Positions 9,341 to 21,480 of a stretch of DNA of 53,733 bases are shown here, in pieces. The position numbers and the translations under genes were made by a program. Position 1 is the first letter of the stretch; every line of letters begins with the position of its first letter. Under the pieces are notes generated by a model. It was not told the origin of the DNA, did not search any database, and saw only the letters and a program-made list of their open reading frames with translations. Location of the stretch: positions 1 through 53,733 of the forward strand of contig NXFV01000206.1 in NCBI GenBank assembly GCA_002803225.1, read 5' to 3'. Source of the stretch: Gamarada debralockiae (Eukaryota > Ascomycota > Leotiomycetes > Helotiales > Hyphodiscaceae).

Positions 9341-12285
9341 CTAGACATCTACAGCCCTCGAATAGTAATTCGACATCTCCAATCTTGCCAAGAGTTGTGC
9401 AATGGTATTCTCCTCGGCCAAATCGTCTCCATCGAAGAGCCCTCCTTGCTCTGACAACCTATTGTCCATAGCCCTCTTCTCCCCGTACCCTCTCTTCTCG
9501 CTCAGCCCTCTGCAGACAGTAATGAACACGCCCACTTTCTTCCTGAATCTCAGATACATATCCCTAACTTCATCGTCCCCACCCACTTTCCTCTTCATCC
9601 CCAAAGCTCTCTGTCTAGAGTGCTTTGAGAACTGCAGGATGAGCGTGAAGATCTCCTCGAGGAGTTGCATTACTGGTTGTTGGCGCTTCCGTAACAGTAG
9701 TGCAAACATAACTCTGTCCAAGACACGCTCGTGGTAGTCTCTGAGCTTGTCCAAGCCTTCGTTCTGCCAAAGAGCGACGTTTTCATCGTCGGTATTGATG
9801 CGTTCTTCGATTTGGTCGAGCTTGCGCTCGAAAACTCGCCAAGTAGCTTCAATTCCTGTGTCGAAGAAATATCCGGAGACGCTTGATATGAAGTGATGGG
9901 CTTCGATCCTAAACCTTTGGGCTACAAAATCGATACCTTGCCAGTAGGATGTGCGATCTGTAGCATCGCGGAAGAGTGCTGACACAACATAGAGCATGCG
10001 AATAACCCGCAGAAGGAGCTTGAAGAGTTGGTCGTACTTGAATAAAATCATAGGTGTGATGACGGCTTCGAGCGGCGAAGGAGGTTTGTAGGAGAGGCGC
10101 AGAAAGTCTAAAGCCTCGATAGAATCTGCATTCATGCATTTCTCAATCTCTTCTTCGGACATATCCCGAACCGCAAAGCTGAGATCTCCTGGGAGCGAGG
10201 TCTGACGATCGATGTAGCCGCCAGCTTGAGACTTGTCCGAGAATTGAGTTGATACATAGCTCTCAGTAAGAACTCCCATGAGAGCGAGTCGAAGCTCCGA
10301 GCTCGCTGGCGGCCAAGTCTCTCGGCCACCCAGTCTCAAACCCATGATACCTCCTGACCGAGCCACACCTCTATGTCGTTCAGCACTTTCAAGCTCGGGG
10401 TCGAAGAGTGCATGTGAAAGGCGGCTGGAGAAAACACCATTTCCAAGCAGATGGAAACTTCGTTGCAGAGACAGGTGATCTCGAAGTTTGTGAGAGTTGA
10501 AGAACATCCGCATACAAGTCGCATTGACTATTCGAGCTTGTGCCGAGATGATGGGATTGAAGGATAGTAACGGTATCAAAGATATTGGTGGCGAAAAGAT
10601 CGAATCGTCGTCTTGAGGTATATCGCTACTCGTGTTGAAATAGCTGTTTAGTATGCTTGACAATCGATCTGGGGTGACACTCTCCTTCAGCGGGTGATTG
10701 AACGTGTCAATGAAAGCTAATACGTGAGCCTGCATTTCCTCTTCCGGTTTGCCAAATAAGTCAAATTGAAATTCGGGTTCCTTAAAGGTCTGGTCCATAT
10801 TCGAAGGAATTGGCAGAGATGTGTTTTCCGAGAAGCGCTTAATGGCTGCTGTCAAGTCCTTTTCAAACTGTAGCGCCTTGGTTTCCACACCGATAATATC
10901 TTGCCAAGAGAACTTCCACTCAAGTGCAGGAGGACTTGCGGATGCCACAACATCCGCCCTTGCCAATGGATGGTCTGCATGGTGTGCTCTCAAAAAGCGC
11001 AGGCTCTTGCCGACCTCGAACAAAGAACGAGCATCGTCAGCTGCAATGAAGGATGGAACTCTATCGTAGTCCAGGACAAAGTCCTTTTCCTGGAGTTCAA
11101 GACCTTGCTCGTCGATCCAGTCCTTGTCTTCTACTTTCACAAAGCTCTTACCGGTGCCTTCCTTTGTCAGAGAAAGCCCTGCCTCTCTCTGCAAGCCTAA
11201 CCATTCACCGGTAAATTCCAGCCAGGGATGCGATACCCGAGACAAGACTTCAATGAGAACATCTCTAAGGGTGCCTGTCCTATGCTCAAGCAATTGTATC
11301 TCTTCGAAGACCGTTGACAGCATCGATTCATCGCTACGAGTGGCGGACACATTGACCACGAGACGTCGGAAGCATGTAAGAATCGAGTGCGCTGGCTGGA
11401 ATAATGCCTGAAGCTGTAGCAGACTCTTGAGCTGTGATGCAGAGTCACTCAGACGTGCTTGAATGGTGCTGAGCAAAGTAGAAACAGCATCAGCTAAGGC
11501 TATCCGGCCTGGAAATGTGCTCTTGGAATAAGTTTTGTCCACGAAGCTTTGCAGAAATCTCATAGTATTTCCGCAGTCCTTGAAGACAGCCAGCAGTCCA
11601 TCCAATGATTCCGTTGTATGGCCCGAAATCCTTATCCCGGAGAGGGTAGGTGTAAAAGACTGCGTCTCATCGTCCCAAGCAAAGAAAACCGAGCTTCTGC
11701 CTAGTCCAAGCGCAAGAACCGATGAAACGTATATCTTTGCCTCAACTACAGGATTGCCAGTATTTCCGACATGCAAAGGGTCGTAATCCGCGGCGATCGC
11801 AGTGTCGAAGAGTCTTGGTCCAGCCTCCGTGATGTACGCAGTAGGAGGCTCTTTTGTCTGCTCGTCCTCAAACTCATCCCAAGTCTGGTAATTTGCGGTC
11901 TTAAGAGGCACATCGTCTGTGATCAGCCAAATCTCTCCAACTCCTCCCTCCTCCTGCCGAGGCGCATCAGGTACATCTTTGGATGTGTCTGTGGATTGGC
12001 TCGGTGTGGATGGATTTTCGGCTGGCCCAAACGATATGTCGGGGATACTGAAGAACAGATCGTCATTTTGGGCTGGTTCGACGATTTCTGGCAACTTTTC
12101 ATCGATGTCTAAATAAACGTCAGTAACCTATTTTGTGTTTCAGAGGACGTCAACAAACCGTTAAGCTTAAGCTGTGAGAATAAAAAGCTAGAGTGGCCCT
12201 CTAGGCTTCCAAACCTTTTCGATGGTCCCCATAGATCTGGTATCGCGAATACCTGGCCAGGATCTCTCTCATCGTCGTCGTCCAT
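9341..12285 (-). CDS. Gamma-tubulin complex component of GCP6 type (Spc97/Spc98 family)
   Basis: Two exons, 12285-12159 and 12108-9341, give 964 aa. A 50-nt intron (GTTTGT..TTTAG) joins FLFSQLKLN to DIDEKLPEIVE. The start MDDDDERDPGQVFAIPDLWG with its tryptophan, followed by a second motif FFSIPDISFG, is typical of fungal GCP5/6-like proteins. The long helical body and the C-terminal stretches RVLDRVMFALLLRKRQQPVM and TIAQLLARLEMS fit the GRIP2 part of Spc97/98 proteins. Family role: microtubule nucleation at spindle pole bodies, with GCP6-type proteins as non-core members of the gamma-tubulin complex. I favour GCP6 over GCP5 from length and N-terminus, but this was not aligned. It shares a 158-bp divergent promoter with EAF7. 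Confidence 0.85.
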
Positions 12286-12443
12286 GCTTGCATGGTATTT
12301 AAGTCGCGTCTCCTTTCAATCACTGACGCGAATTGGTGATGCGGCCGCTCCCAGCGCTTGAAAATCGTCCTGGGAAAACAGTTTCGCGAACCCTGCAACT
12401 TCAACATTGGGGCTGATTAGGCAATCGACTTCACAACGCTAAC
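12286..12443. promoter_or_regulatory. Divergent promoter between the GCP6-type gene and EAF7
   Basis: Only 158 bp separate the two start codons, so both promoters and 5' UTRs must overlap or be very short. A GCGGCCGC block lies near 12341. No TATA box is obvious. Confidence 0.6.
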
Positions 12444-13387
12444 ATGCCTCCCAAGAAGAAGGGGAAGGGAACCGCAATGGCGGCCTCGACGCCGGTGGCG
12501 GACGAAGACGCCATGGTCATTGACTCGCCAGCTGCGGAAACCCCCAAACCAATTGAAGAGCCAGCAAAACGCAACGACGAGTTGCTCAACGATCCCTGGA
12601 CAGATGAGCAGGAGACTTCGCTCTTCAAGGGGATTATGAAGTGGAAGCCAAATGGTAGTTATAATTCTATTTATCAAACATTTAGATACTAATTTGCGTA
12701 GGCATACACAGACACTTTCGAATGATCGCATTGTCGGAACACCTTCGAAATCATGGCTACGATCCAAGAGTCCACACGCATACTCGTATTCCAGGAATAT
12801 GGGCGAAGCTACGGACACTCTACAATATGGATATCATCGATGAGCGAGAGAACTCTTTTGAGTACGAGGACAATGTCAAAGACAAGTATCTGGATTTCAA
12901 GTTACCGGATGAGGACTTCGAGGAAGAAACATTCATGAGAGGCAAGCGCATGGGAAGTGAAGCTGGTTCATCTCCTGGGTCCTCCCCTTCGCGACTCAAT
13001 CGGTCACCGTCACCACAAGTTACGAAGAAGCGCAAAAGAGGGGATACAGTCACAAAGCCACGGGACGCAAGCGTTGTGGACGATACGGATGAAGCAAGGA
13101 CGTCTCCTGCTCGTTCATCACCCCCAAAGGCCACTACACGGTCTGGCAGAGGTACAAATAGGTTAATGGGCCGAGTACAGGCGGAATCGAGATCTTCTAG
13201 ACAACAGAGTAAAGATACCACGGTGGACGAGGAGGTTGATGAAGAAGCGGACGAGGCTGAGGAGGATGAAGAGGAGGCCGAAGAAGAGGAAGAAGGAACC
13301 CCTTCTCCAAAGGTCTCGAAGGGCAAGTCAAAGGATGCACCAGCGAAAGCGCAAAACCGGTCACGGAAGAGCACGAGGAAAAGGTAG
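12444..13387 (+). CDS. EAF7: EAF7, NuA4 histone acetyltransferase subunit (CT20 family)
   Basis: Exons 12444-12654 and 12702-13387 give 298 aa. The 47-nt intron (GTAGTT..GCGTAG) joins MKWKPNG to [14 protein letters not shown]. The CT20/MRGBP domain covers roughly residues 45-135: [55 protein letters not shown]. The C-terminal half is low complexity, with Ser/Pro-rich parts, basic clusters (KKRKRG) and a long acidic run ending EEAEEEEEG near residue 260. Eaf7 belongs to the Eaf5-Eaf7-Eaf3 module of NuA4 and acts on chromatin in the nucleus. The N-terminal MPPKKKGKG is a likely nuclear signal. Confidence 0.92.
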
Positions 13388-13995
13388 CCTTGCTCTGTTG
13401 TATCATAGTAGGAATTACGACCACGGCGTTCTTGGAGTGTATATGCGAGTGCCCGGCGTCGTGGGAAGGCTGACGAATGATATTGGCACAAAAGTATCTA
13501 GGAACATCCGGTTTGGCTACTCTGGTCAAAAGGCTCTCGATCACATGCAGTTGTAGGAAATATGATTATCATAAAAAAAGACGATTCATAAGGCTGAGAA
13601 TAATCAACTGATCTTTGTTCCGATGCACCGAGATCACCCATTTCCATCCCGGCCCATCCTGAGTGAAGTCGAAGAAAATTCTGCGAGTCAGTTGGTTAAC
13701 CTTGCTTTGCTCGGCATCTTTCGCTACTGTACATTGCAATCGTTAGGGTGTCGTGGGGCTTCAGTGGGGAGATTCTCCGTAACCAGAGAGGCCCTTGTGC
13801 GAATTTGCCAAGCCCAGTCTCCCAAACAACCGAGGCATAGCTGGGCTTGCCGGTTCAACGCAGACTCACTGCCCATGCCCAACAACAGAACCAGCCAACC
13901 AGGAGGCCAACAGCGTAGTTCTTCCTTGTGAAATAAATCTCGTCTTCAGGATAAATAAACCTTTCTTCCGGAACTTCTCAGAAAATTCGTTTGGA
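13388..13995. other. Intergenic region upstream of CAT2
   Basis: About 600 bp between EAF7 and the CAT2 start. It should hold the EAF7 3' UTR and the CAT2 promoter. Short open frames here have no recognisable domain. Nothing else is seen. Confidence 0.55.
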
Positions 13996-16074
13996 ATGTT
14001 GAAGGTGCTCGCGAAGGGTCGCACGCAGTCCACGGTGCTTAGAAGCAGCTTCCAGTCAACCAGGCTATCAAGAGTAAGTTTGAAAGCTCACTGTATCATT
14101 CTCTTGGCTAACAATTACTGGCAGAGCGTGGGGATGGCACCAGCTAATGCGCGAAGTAATAGCTCTGCGTTACCAGCAGGTACGGACTCAATCGTCTACC
14201 CGGCGGTGAAACATTAGCTAACGATTGCACCAGGATACAGAGAAGACCCCTCAAAGGGTCCTATGCTGCGATTCGAAGAGTCCCTCCCCAAACTCCCAGT
14301 CCCAACTCTTGAAGAGACAGCTGCTCGATACTTGAAATCCGTCCACCCGTTGCTCTCGAAATCCGAGTTCGAATCAACAACCAAGGCAGTCCAAGAGTTC
14401 ATAAAGCCAGGAGGAATTGGCAGCAAGCTTCAGGAGAAGCTGATTGCTCGCCGCGAAGACCCCAAGCACAAGAATTGGCTTTACGAATGGTGGACTGATG
14501 CGGCATACCTTGCCTATAGGGATCCAGTTGTGCCATACGTGAGCTACTTCTATTCTCACCGCGATGATCGACGGCGGCGCGACCCTTCCAAGCGCGCAGC
14601 CGCCATCAGTACTGCGGTCCTTGAATTCAAGAAGCAGGTCGACCAAGGCACATTAGAACCCGAATACATGAGGAAGCTGCCAATTTCTATGGAGTGTTAC
14701 GAATGGATGTTCAACGCCTGCCGCGTACCCGCCAGGCCAGCAGATTACCCTATTAAGTATGCCGCTACAGAGAACAAACATATTCTTATAATCCGCAAAA
14801 ACCAGTTCTTCAAGGTCATGCACGAAGTTGATGGCAAGCAATTGAACACATCTGAACTGGAACAACAGTTCAAGCGCGTCTATCAAAAGGCTGAGAAAGT
14901 CCCTGCGGTGGGCATGTTGACCTCTGAGAACCGTGACGTTTGGACTGATGCGCGAGAGGTGCTGTTGAAGGCACACTCTTCGAATGCAAAAGCTCTCAAG
15001 GACATCGAGTCAGCATCCTTTGTTGTCTGCTTGGACGATGCCTCTCCCGTCACTCTCGAGGAGCGAGCACACCAATACTGGCACGGTGATGGGGCAAACC
15101 GCTGGTTTGACAAGCCTCTCCAATTTATCATCAACGATAATGGTACCTCTGGTTTCCTAGGTGAACACTCTATGATGGATGGCACGCCCACCCATCGCTT
15201 GAACGACTATGTCAACGAGGTGATCTTTCACAACAAGCTCGACTTCTCTGATCCCTCAGTTCGATCCAACCTGCCTGATCCCACTACCGTCAAATTCCAC
15301 GTCACCAAAGAAGTGCAAGCTGAAATCGAGCGCGCCACCAAAGACTTCACGGAAGTCATTGGAGCTCACGAGTTACGCGTCCAGGCATACCAAGGTTACG
15401 GCAAGGGCATGATCAAGAAGTTCAAATGCTCTCCAGACGCATACGTCCAGATGATCATCCAATTGGCCTATTTCAAGATGTACGGCAAGAACCGACCAAC
15501 CTACGAGTCAGCCGCCACCCGCCGATTCCAACAAGGACGAACCGAGACCTGCCGAACTGTTTCCGACGACTCTGTTGCATTCTGTAATGCTATGGCAGAC
15601 CCCTCCATCAATCCCAAGGAGATCGCAGCTCTGTTCCACAAGGCTGTGAAGTCGCACGTTGAGTACATCTCAGCCGCTTCTGATGGCAAGGGTGTCGATC
15701 GTCATTTGTTTGGATTAAAGAAGCTGCTTGGTCCTAATGATGAGATGCCTGCAATCTACAAGGACCCGACATATACATACTCGAGCTCATGGTTCATTTC
15801 CAGCTCGCAATTGAGTTCGGAGTACTTCAATGGTTATGGTTGGAGTCAGGTTATTGATGATGGATGGGGGATTGCGTACATGATTAATGAGAACAGGTAA
15901 GGCAACCCCTACTTCTGCGGCCACGTTGATTACTAATATGTCTATAGCATTCAATTCAACGTTGTTTCCAAGGGACTGGGCAGCGAGAGAATGAGCTTCT
16001 ACCTCAATGAGGCTGCTGGAGACATCAGAGATCTTTTGCTATCGACTCTTGAGCCTCCCAAGGCTAAATTGTAG
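13996..16074 (+). CDS. CAT2: Carnitine O-acetyltransferase, mitochondrial/peroxisomal
   Basis: It transfers acetyl groups between CoA and carnitine, letting acetyl units cross organelle membranes. Exons are 13996-14073, 14125-14179, 14234-15896 and 15948-16074, giving 640 aa. The choline/carnitine acyltransferase body starts LPKLPVPTLEETAARYLKSV and keeps the catalytic motif LGEHSMMDGTPTH (His near residue 355), plus QAYQGYGKGMIKKFK for CoA and carnitine binding. Residues 1-26 are basic, Ser/Thr-rich and free of acid (MLKVLAKGRTQSTVLRSS), a typical mitochondrial presequence. The protein ends KAKL, and AKL is an accepted peroxisomal PTS1. Later in-frame Met codons (MAPANARS in exon 2, MLRFEESLP in exon 3) could start a peroxisomal form. 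The four-exon frame closes without conflict. Confidence 0.95.
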
Positions 16075-16150
16075 ATGAGGATCATAGCACAGGATGATAT
16101 ATCGATGCGACTGTATCATAGCTTGGCCAATAGCATATTTAGATTTTTTG

Positions 16151-17038
16151 TTAGAGCAGTGCTTGATTTCCTCCGGCATTATTTAGTTGATTTTGCCAAG
16201 CCAAGCTATACCGCCGCAACCTAAAAAGTTTCAACTCGTTGCCACGCCATCCTCTGTTCCTCCCCAGCATCCTTCTATCCCACATCCCCACCCTTGCCAC
16301 CTGTTCAATTATCTTATAAGCCTGCCCCGTCGACTCAGTCGTCTCCACATCTTCCGTGTCTCCCGCAGGCACAGGCTCAGGCTCTGCCATGACAGTCAAA
16401 GGGGGAGCAAGTCGGTACTCTGAGCCTTTCTTCATTCCTTCTGCAGCATCTATTAACGACCTTCGTTCGCGACTCTCTTTTCCGGAAGATTTACCAATTT
16501 CAAGATAGATATGCTCAACAATACATGGAATCCACACCGTAATAGCAACAACTTGGCCAAAGCCCAGTCCGCAGAGACGAAATTCGTGTTGCCCAAGTAT
16601 TGCGTGAGCAAATATGCCTGTATGCCAAATGCAGCAGTCCAAGAAAGCGTATTTAGCATGAAATACAGCCGTCTCCAGTTCCTTGTCCAAATCCTCGACT
16701 TTGGCAACCAGTTATCCAAAAACCTATTCAACTTCGGCACTTTCGACGAGCTTTTGTGCGCCATGAGCAAGGATTTTACGATCATTGAAGCATTTGAGAT
16801 GGCCCAACTTATCCCACATCAGGTTGAGGTACATCCAAAGTTCGACTGGGAGCACCTCGCTTCTGTTCACCAGATACCAGTTGCCGTTTCCGTTCGCCAC
16901 GTTGAGGCCAGTGACGTATCCGCATGCTGGGAAGACGACAGGTATGTTCTCGTCGGACCGCAATACGGACGAGCCCGCGTCTCTGTATGGCCCATTCCAA
17001 ACACGGTGTATCGAGGAATGCCGATGTGGAAAGGACAT
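16151..17038 (-). pseudogene. Decayed ORF of an unidentified membrane protein
   Basis: A single frame runs through this stretch with two in-frame stops (TAG at 16724-16726 and TAA at 16712-16714). The upstream part contains ENIPVVFPACGYVTGLNVAN and NWYLVNRSEVLPVELWMYLN; the downstream part contains a hydrophobic segment ending FGQVVAITVWIPCIVEHIYL. It resembles a fungal multi-pass membrane protein, but I cannot name the family. It may be a gene broken recently, or a live gene with an intron I failed to place over the two stops. Neighbours are CAT2 (end to end) and NAM9. Confidence 0.4.
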
Positions 17039-17355
17039 AGCTCAGAAGAGATAGCAGGATTAGGTACTAGGAGGTGCGACCATGTCTTGCTATACAGATT
17101 AGTGCGAACGTGACGGGCGCGTAGAGTTGGGTGGAGGACAGACAACTCAAGTGCCAACTCAACTCAAGGCTCCCCGGATCTTCAGTGATAGCATCGCGGA
17201 GTGCGTATCTCCTTGACTGGCCATTGACAGCCAGTCACAAGGGTGTTCATTTTCATGGCATTATGGGGAGGAGGAAGAGGATCGACTTTTGTTAATCTAC
17301 AGGCCCTCAGATATAATACATTCCATAATAAAACATTCCCATCTATTCTAACACT
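17039..17355. other. Spacer between the decayed ORF and NAM9
   Basis: About 315 bp. It holds the presumed 5' part of the decayed ORF to its left and the 3' UTR of NAM9 to its right. No separate gene is seen. Confidence 0.5.
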
Positions 17356-18849
17356 CTATCTTCTCCTCAAGTACCAATTGAATGCCAACTGCTGGATCTC
17401 CGCTGGGAATGGTGAAGGCACTTCAGCCAAATTGGGTCTTGCCACCGGATGCCGCAGATACACAGCAGAACAGATGTTATGATTGACTTCCAGATATCGG
17501 GGGATGAATGCGAATGCCGACATGTAGGGTCGAGGCTTCCAAGGTGTGGCGTATGGTTTCGACTCATCGACAGGGTTCTCGCGTGCACGTTGCATGGCTT
17601 CTCGTAAAGCCTGCACCTGTTCTTTGGTTGGCTCTTTGGGTCTGGCTTCTTGTTCCTCGACCTCGGCTTGTGCTTGTTGAGATGGCGAGTTGAGGGACAT
17701 TCGAGCTAGGAGACTATTGAGTTCCTCATCGAGAGTCTTAGCAGTCTTTCTGTTGACATTTCGCATGGCACCCAAGATATCTTTCCTCAATGCTCGCAAC
17801 TCTTGCTTTCGTTTGGCTCCAGGTCGGTTCCGTCTATCCATGAGGGAGTTCTCTAATTGAGTCAGGAGAGCATTAAAGTCCTCTTTCCGTTGTGCTCTAA
17901 CTTCCTCGATATCTTGCCAACCTGAGCTCTCAGGCTCTCCCATGGCGCTCTGGGCCATCTCTTCAGCCTCCTTTCGTTGTTGTTGCGCCAAAGATTTCAT
18001 CGCCTTCGGTCCCACCTTATGTGGTTTTGTGTCCTTGGCTCTTTTGCGCAACATTTTTCGAAGCTTCCGTCCAACCTTGACCTGAGCTAATTGCTTGGGA
18101 GCACCTGTCGCAAACATAACTCGTTCCATATCGACCTGGAACATGTCTCCGGGATTTAGAAGATATCCTGGATACGGCATCTAATTGGATCTTAGCAAGC
18201 CCCTTAGTAGCACAAGTAGTATACGCCTACCTTCTGTCCATTGACTTTGACGTTCCCATGGATAACAAATTGCCTCGCCTGCCTTGCGCTGCTTGCAAAC
18301 AATGATCTCCATATAGCCATGTCTAACCGTCTTTCAATCGGAGCGTATGTCATATTCATATATGGTATCTGAGGTTTGCGGTCTTGTTGGTCCTTCTTCG
18401 CTGGTGGTATCTCTCTGCCAGAACCTCGTCCAGAAGCAAGTTCTGAACCATCATTCTCTGCTAGGTATCTATGATCCATGGGGACGACAGCTTGCATCCG
18501 TGGTCTGAACATTCTTTGCCATTGCTTTTCTCGTATTTGCTCGCCGTGGTATGCTCGTGTCATGGACTTCGCGCTCCATCGTTGTTGATATGCCGTCTGG
18601 TGTGTGGTCGGTGGGATTCGGAGTCTGCTGAGATTGAAGAGGTTACTGTGAAAGTCTTCCCGTTAGCATTTCTCGGCAGAGGAAGTAGGATAGGAAGCAA
18701 GTTGCTCGGAACTGGATCCATACAATTTATTCCAACTTTGGCGGATTTTCTAGAGGAGATTAGCTGCCATTGTCTGTTGAGATGTGGAGTTCAGGAGAGC
18801 ATACAGCTTTCTTCAGTCCCCACAGGCCGTGAAACCTCTTCCGCGACAT
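17356..18849 (-). CDS. NAM9: Mitochondrial small-subunit ribosomal protein uS4m (NAM9)
   Basis: This is an S4-type rRNA-binding protein of the mitoribosomal small subunit. Exons in gene order are 18849-18805, 18749-18724, 18645-18231 and 18180-17356, giving 436 aa. The N-terminus assembles as [15 protein letters not shown] + KIRQSWNK + [15 protein letters not shown], matching fungal Nam9 proteins. This needs a 26-nt microexon (18724-18749). The S4 domain has [20 protein letters not shown] and [13 protein letters not shown], continued in exon 4 by [19 protein letters not shown]. The long basic linker and the C-terminal segment [17 protein letters not shown] are also family features. All four junctions keep frame. 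It is divergent from LHP1. Confidence 0.92.
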
Positions 18850-19435
18850 TGCCGAGAGCACTGGTGAGATCCGCGGTTAGTAGAAATCGACTACCACGAG
18901 GTTCTCTTTGAAATGCTGAAATTGGAACGTGTGGAGGTCGTCTTCAATCGTTCATTGCAGCTCAATGATCAACTCCACTCGGAGGTCAGTACAGAATATA
19001 ATTTGTTCGGGTGCCTGAGGCGAAAATCCCTGACCCACTGCGGCCGCACTTTCGCCTAGGGAATCGACAGAAAAACTCTGGGAAGCTCAATCTTTGAACT
19101 CTCCTACATTGACTGAGCAATTCGCAACAACTGCAGAAGTCCTCTGCAATTCCCAAAGAAGACGACCTTCTTTCAATTGGGATAGCGACAAAGGGTCCAA
19201 TCCAATCTTTCTATCGTTTGCGCGAAAGAGAAAGATTCTAGAACGTCTTCCAGCGCTTTTTGGCTGACTCTTTCACCCCGCCATTTCACTTTCAATCGAG
19301 TCACAGAGCCAGTCATTCACCGCACACAACAGGTATGTCCACTTTTAAGACTCCTTCTTGTCGCCCATGCGCACTAAATTCATATCTGATTTTCTCATTC
19401 TGACTTTTATCCGCAAGGTCCTTCAAAAGTCCATC
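18850..19435. promoter_or_regulatory. Divergent intergenic region between NAM9 and LHP1
   Basis: 586 bp between opposite start codons. It includes a GCGGCCGC block near 19041 and pyrimidine-rich stretches before the LHP1 start. A 5'-UTR intron of LHP1 is possible (GTATGT at 19333, CTGAC at 19401) but not certain. No gene is seen. Confidence 0.5.
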
Positions 19436-20916
19436 ATGTCGACCGCTAAAGTCGAAGACGCTCAGCCTGAGCAACCAGTCACCACCTCCACCCAAGACGA
19501 GACTATGAAGATGGCAAAAGATGCTCCTGCGACTGAGGTTGAGGACGCGGATGTCAAGGTCGAGTCCAAGGACACAAAGATGAATGGCGCGGAGAAGGAA
19601 GAAAAGAACGGCATCCGAACCTACAAGGACGGTGTCCTGAAGACAAGCGCACGAGAGGATGCCAAGGACAGAAGCAAGAACAGCAAATATGATCCTTCTA
19701 TCCTCCCGGAGACTGATGACGCGCAATTGATCCGCAATCAGGTATGCTTTTCAAAAGTCTTCAGCAACTCGCCTAGAGGTCGCTAACAATGTCGCCAAAA
19801 GGTCGAATTCTACTTTGGCGACAGCAACCTTCCAGGTGACAAGTTCATGTGGAATGCGACTGATGGTACCAACAACTTGCCGATCAAGATTGAGACCCTT
19901 TGCACCTTTGGTCGCATGAAGCGATTCAGACCCATTGCCGCCGTTGTTGCTGCTCTCCGAGACAGTGAATTCCTTGAAGTTACTGGTCCAGAAGGCCTTG
20001 AAGAAGTCAAGCGCAAACACCCATACGACCCCACCGCCCCACGATCCAAAACCGAGTCACGATCCATCTATGCCAAGGGCTTTGGTGATGAGGAGCCTAG
20101 CTCTCAATTCGACATCGAAGCTTTCTTCGCCCCATACGGTCCCACCAACTCTGTTCGCCTTCGCCGCACTCAGGAGAAGCTATTCAAGGGCTCTGTCTTC
20201 GTCGAGTTCCAGGACGAGGAGACTGCTGAAGCGTTCCTCAAGCTTGATCCCAAGCCACTCTGGAAAGGCCAGTATGCTTTGAAGATTATGTCTAAGAAGC
20301 AGTACATGGATGAGAAGGCAGAAGAGATCAAGGATGGCAAGATTGAGCCTGGCCCATCTTGGACTCGAGGTCGCGGTAGAGGCCGTGGTGGTCGTGGAGG
20401 AAATCGAGGCCACAGAAATGATCGTGATCGGGGAGGACGTGACCGAGGTGATCGTGATCCAGATGACTGGAAGCGACGTCGTGAGGATGACCGCGCCAAT
20501 GGCTTCAGAGATGACCGAAATCGCCGCGACAACAAGGGTGGACGAGGACGAGGACGAGGACGAGGCCGACGTGATGATAGAGGTCCCCGCAACAATGACC
20601 GAAACCGTGAACGTGAGGAGCGTGAGGAGCGAGAGGAGAATAGGTATGTGAAAATGTTCTCATCAGGATCTGCATTTACTAACAGTGAACCAGTGAGGAT
20701 TCCGAGAAGAAGGTCGAGAATGACAAGAAACGCTCACGTGAGGACGACGATGCAGAAGGCAACCCCGCAAAGAAGATCGACTCCAAGTCCGAATCCGTCG
20801 CCGAATCCCCTAAAGTCGAAAACAACAAGAAGCGTGCTCGTGAGGATGATGGAGAGGAAGAAACCCCTGCAAAGAAGGTAGATTCCAAGTCTGAAGTTGC
20901 CACCGAGTCTTCATGA
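19436..20916 (+). CDS. LHP1: La protein (LHP1-like): La motif, RRM, RGG-rich tail
   Basis: Exons 19436-19741, 19802-20643 and 20694-20916 give 456 aa. La proteins bind the 3' oligo-U of new RNA polymerase III transcripts in the nucleus and protect them. After an acidic N-terminus, the La motif spans about residues 95-180 (VEFYFGDSNLPGDKFMW, RFRPIAAVVAALRDSEFLEV). An RRM follows at about 205-290 (SIYAKGFGDEEP, KGSVFVEFQDEETAEAFL). The tail has a Gly/Arg region (RGRGRGRGGRGGNRGHRNDR) and a second RG cluster, then two copies of an acidic/basic unit (KKRSREDD..NPAKKIDSKSE and KKRAREDD..TPAKKVDSKSE). The strong RGG content invites comparison with Larp-type proteins, but the La motif-RRM order fits genuine La. 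Confidence 0.9.
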
Positions 20917-21480
20917 TACCCTTTTCGCATCTGCATTTCTCTACGGTCTTTCTCACGACTTCACGTGCATTGTATGGGGGCTGTATCATTCTGGCGTTTG
21001 CTCGGGATAGGAGCACTTTTTGTATTCCGAAAACCAGGATTTGCGCTTGGCTTACTTCACACTTCATAGATTTGGTTCGTTGCACATTGGCATACATAAG
21101 CATGCGAGTAATTTGCTCGGGTGGGGGAGAGCATGTGTCCATGCTCATAGACCAATTGATTGCACATTGAACCAATTCCTAATCTTCTTTAATGCTTTGC
21201 GATATATGGTTTGTGAATGTTTTGAGAGGTGATGGAGAGGGTGCCATTGATTCTACATGAAGCCATATATTCTACAGCGTATCAACACATACTCCAACCA
21301 GAGCTCGTTCCCAGCTCCCAATGCATAATAACACAAGGAGGTCTCAATAATACACAAAGGACATACCACATAATCTCAGCATGCCTTTCCTCTCATAACC
21401 TTTCTTTTCCTCCAAGTCCTTTCGCCTATCCACATGCAGGCAGCACCGAAGCCCATGCAGCCCCGCTCACTGTGCAACAC
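20917..21480. other. Convergent 3' region between LHP1 and MRPL3
   Basis: About 560 bp between two stop codons of convergent genes. It should hold both 3' UTRs. No gene is seen. Confidence 0.55.

Noticed and set aside
9402..9737. Plus-strand frames inside the GCP6-type gene
   Set aside because: They are antisense shadows of a long conserved coding exon.
12820..13491. 223-codon open frame antisense to EAF7, rich in Ser
   Set aside because: It mirrors the acidic low-complexity EAF7 exon; Glu/Asp runs read as Ser on the other strand. No independent gene signals.
20170..20595. Arg/Pro/Ser-rich frame antisense to the La gene
   Set aside because: Produced by the RGG-coding region on the other strand.
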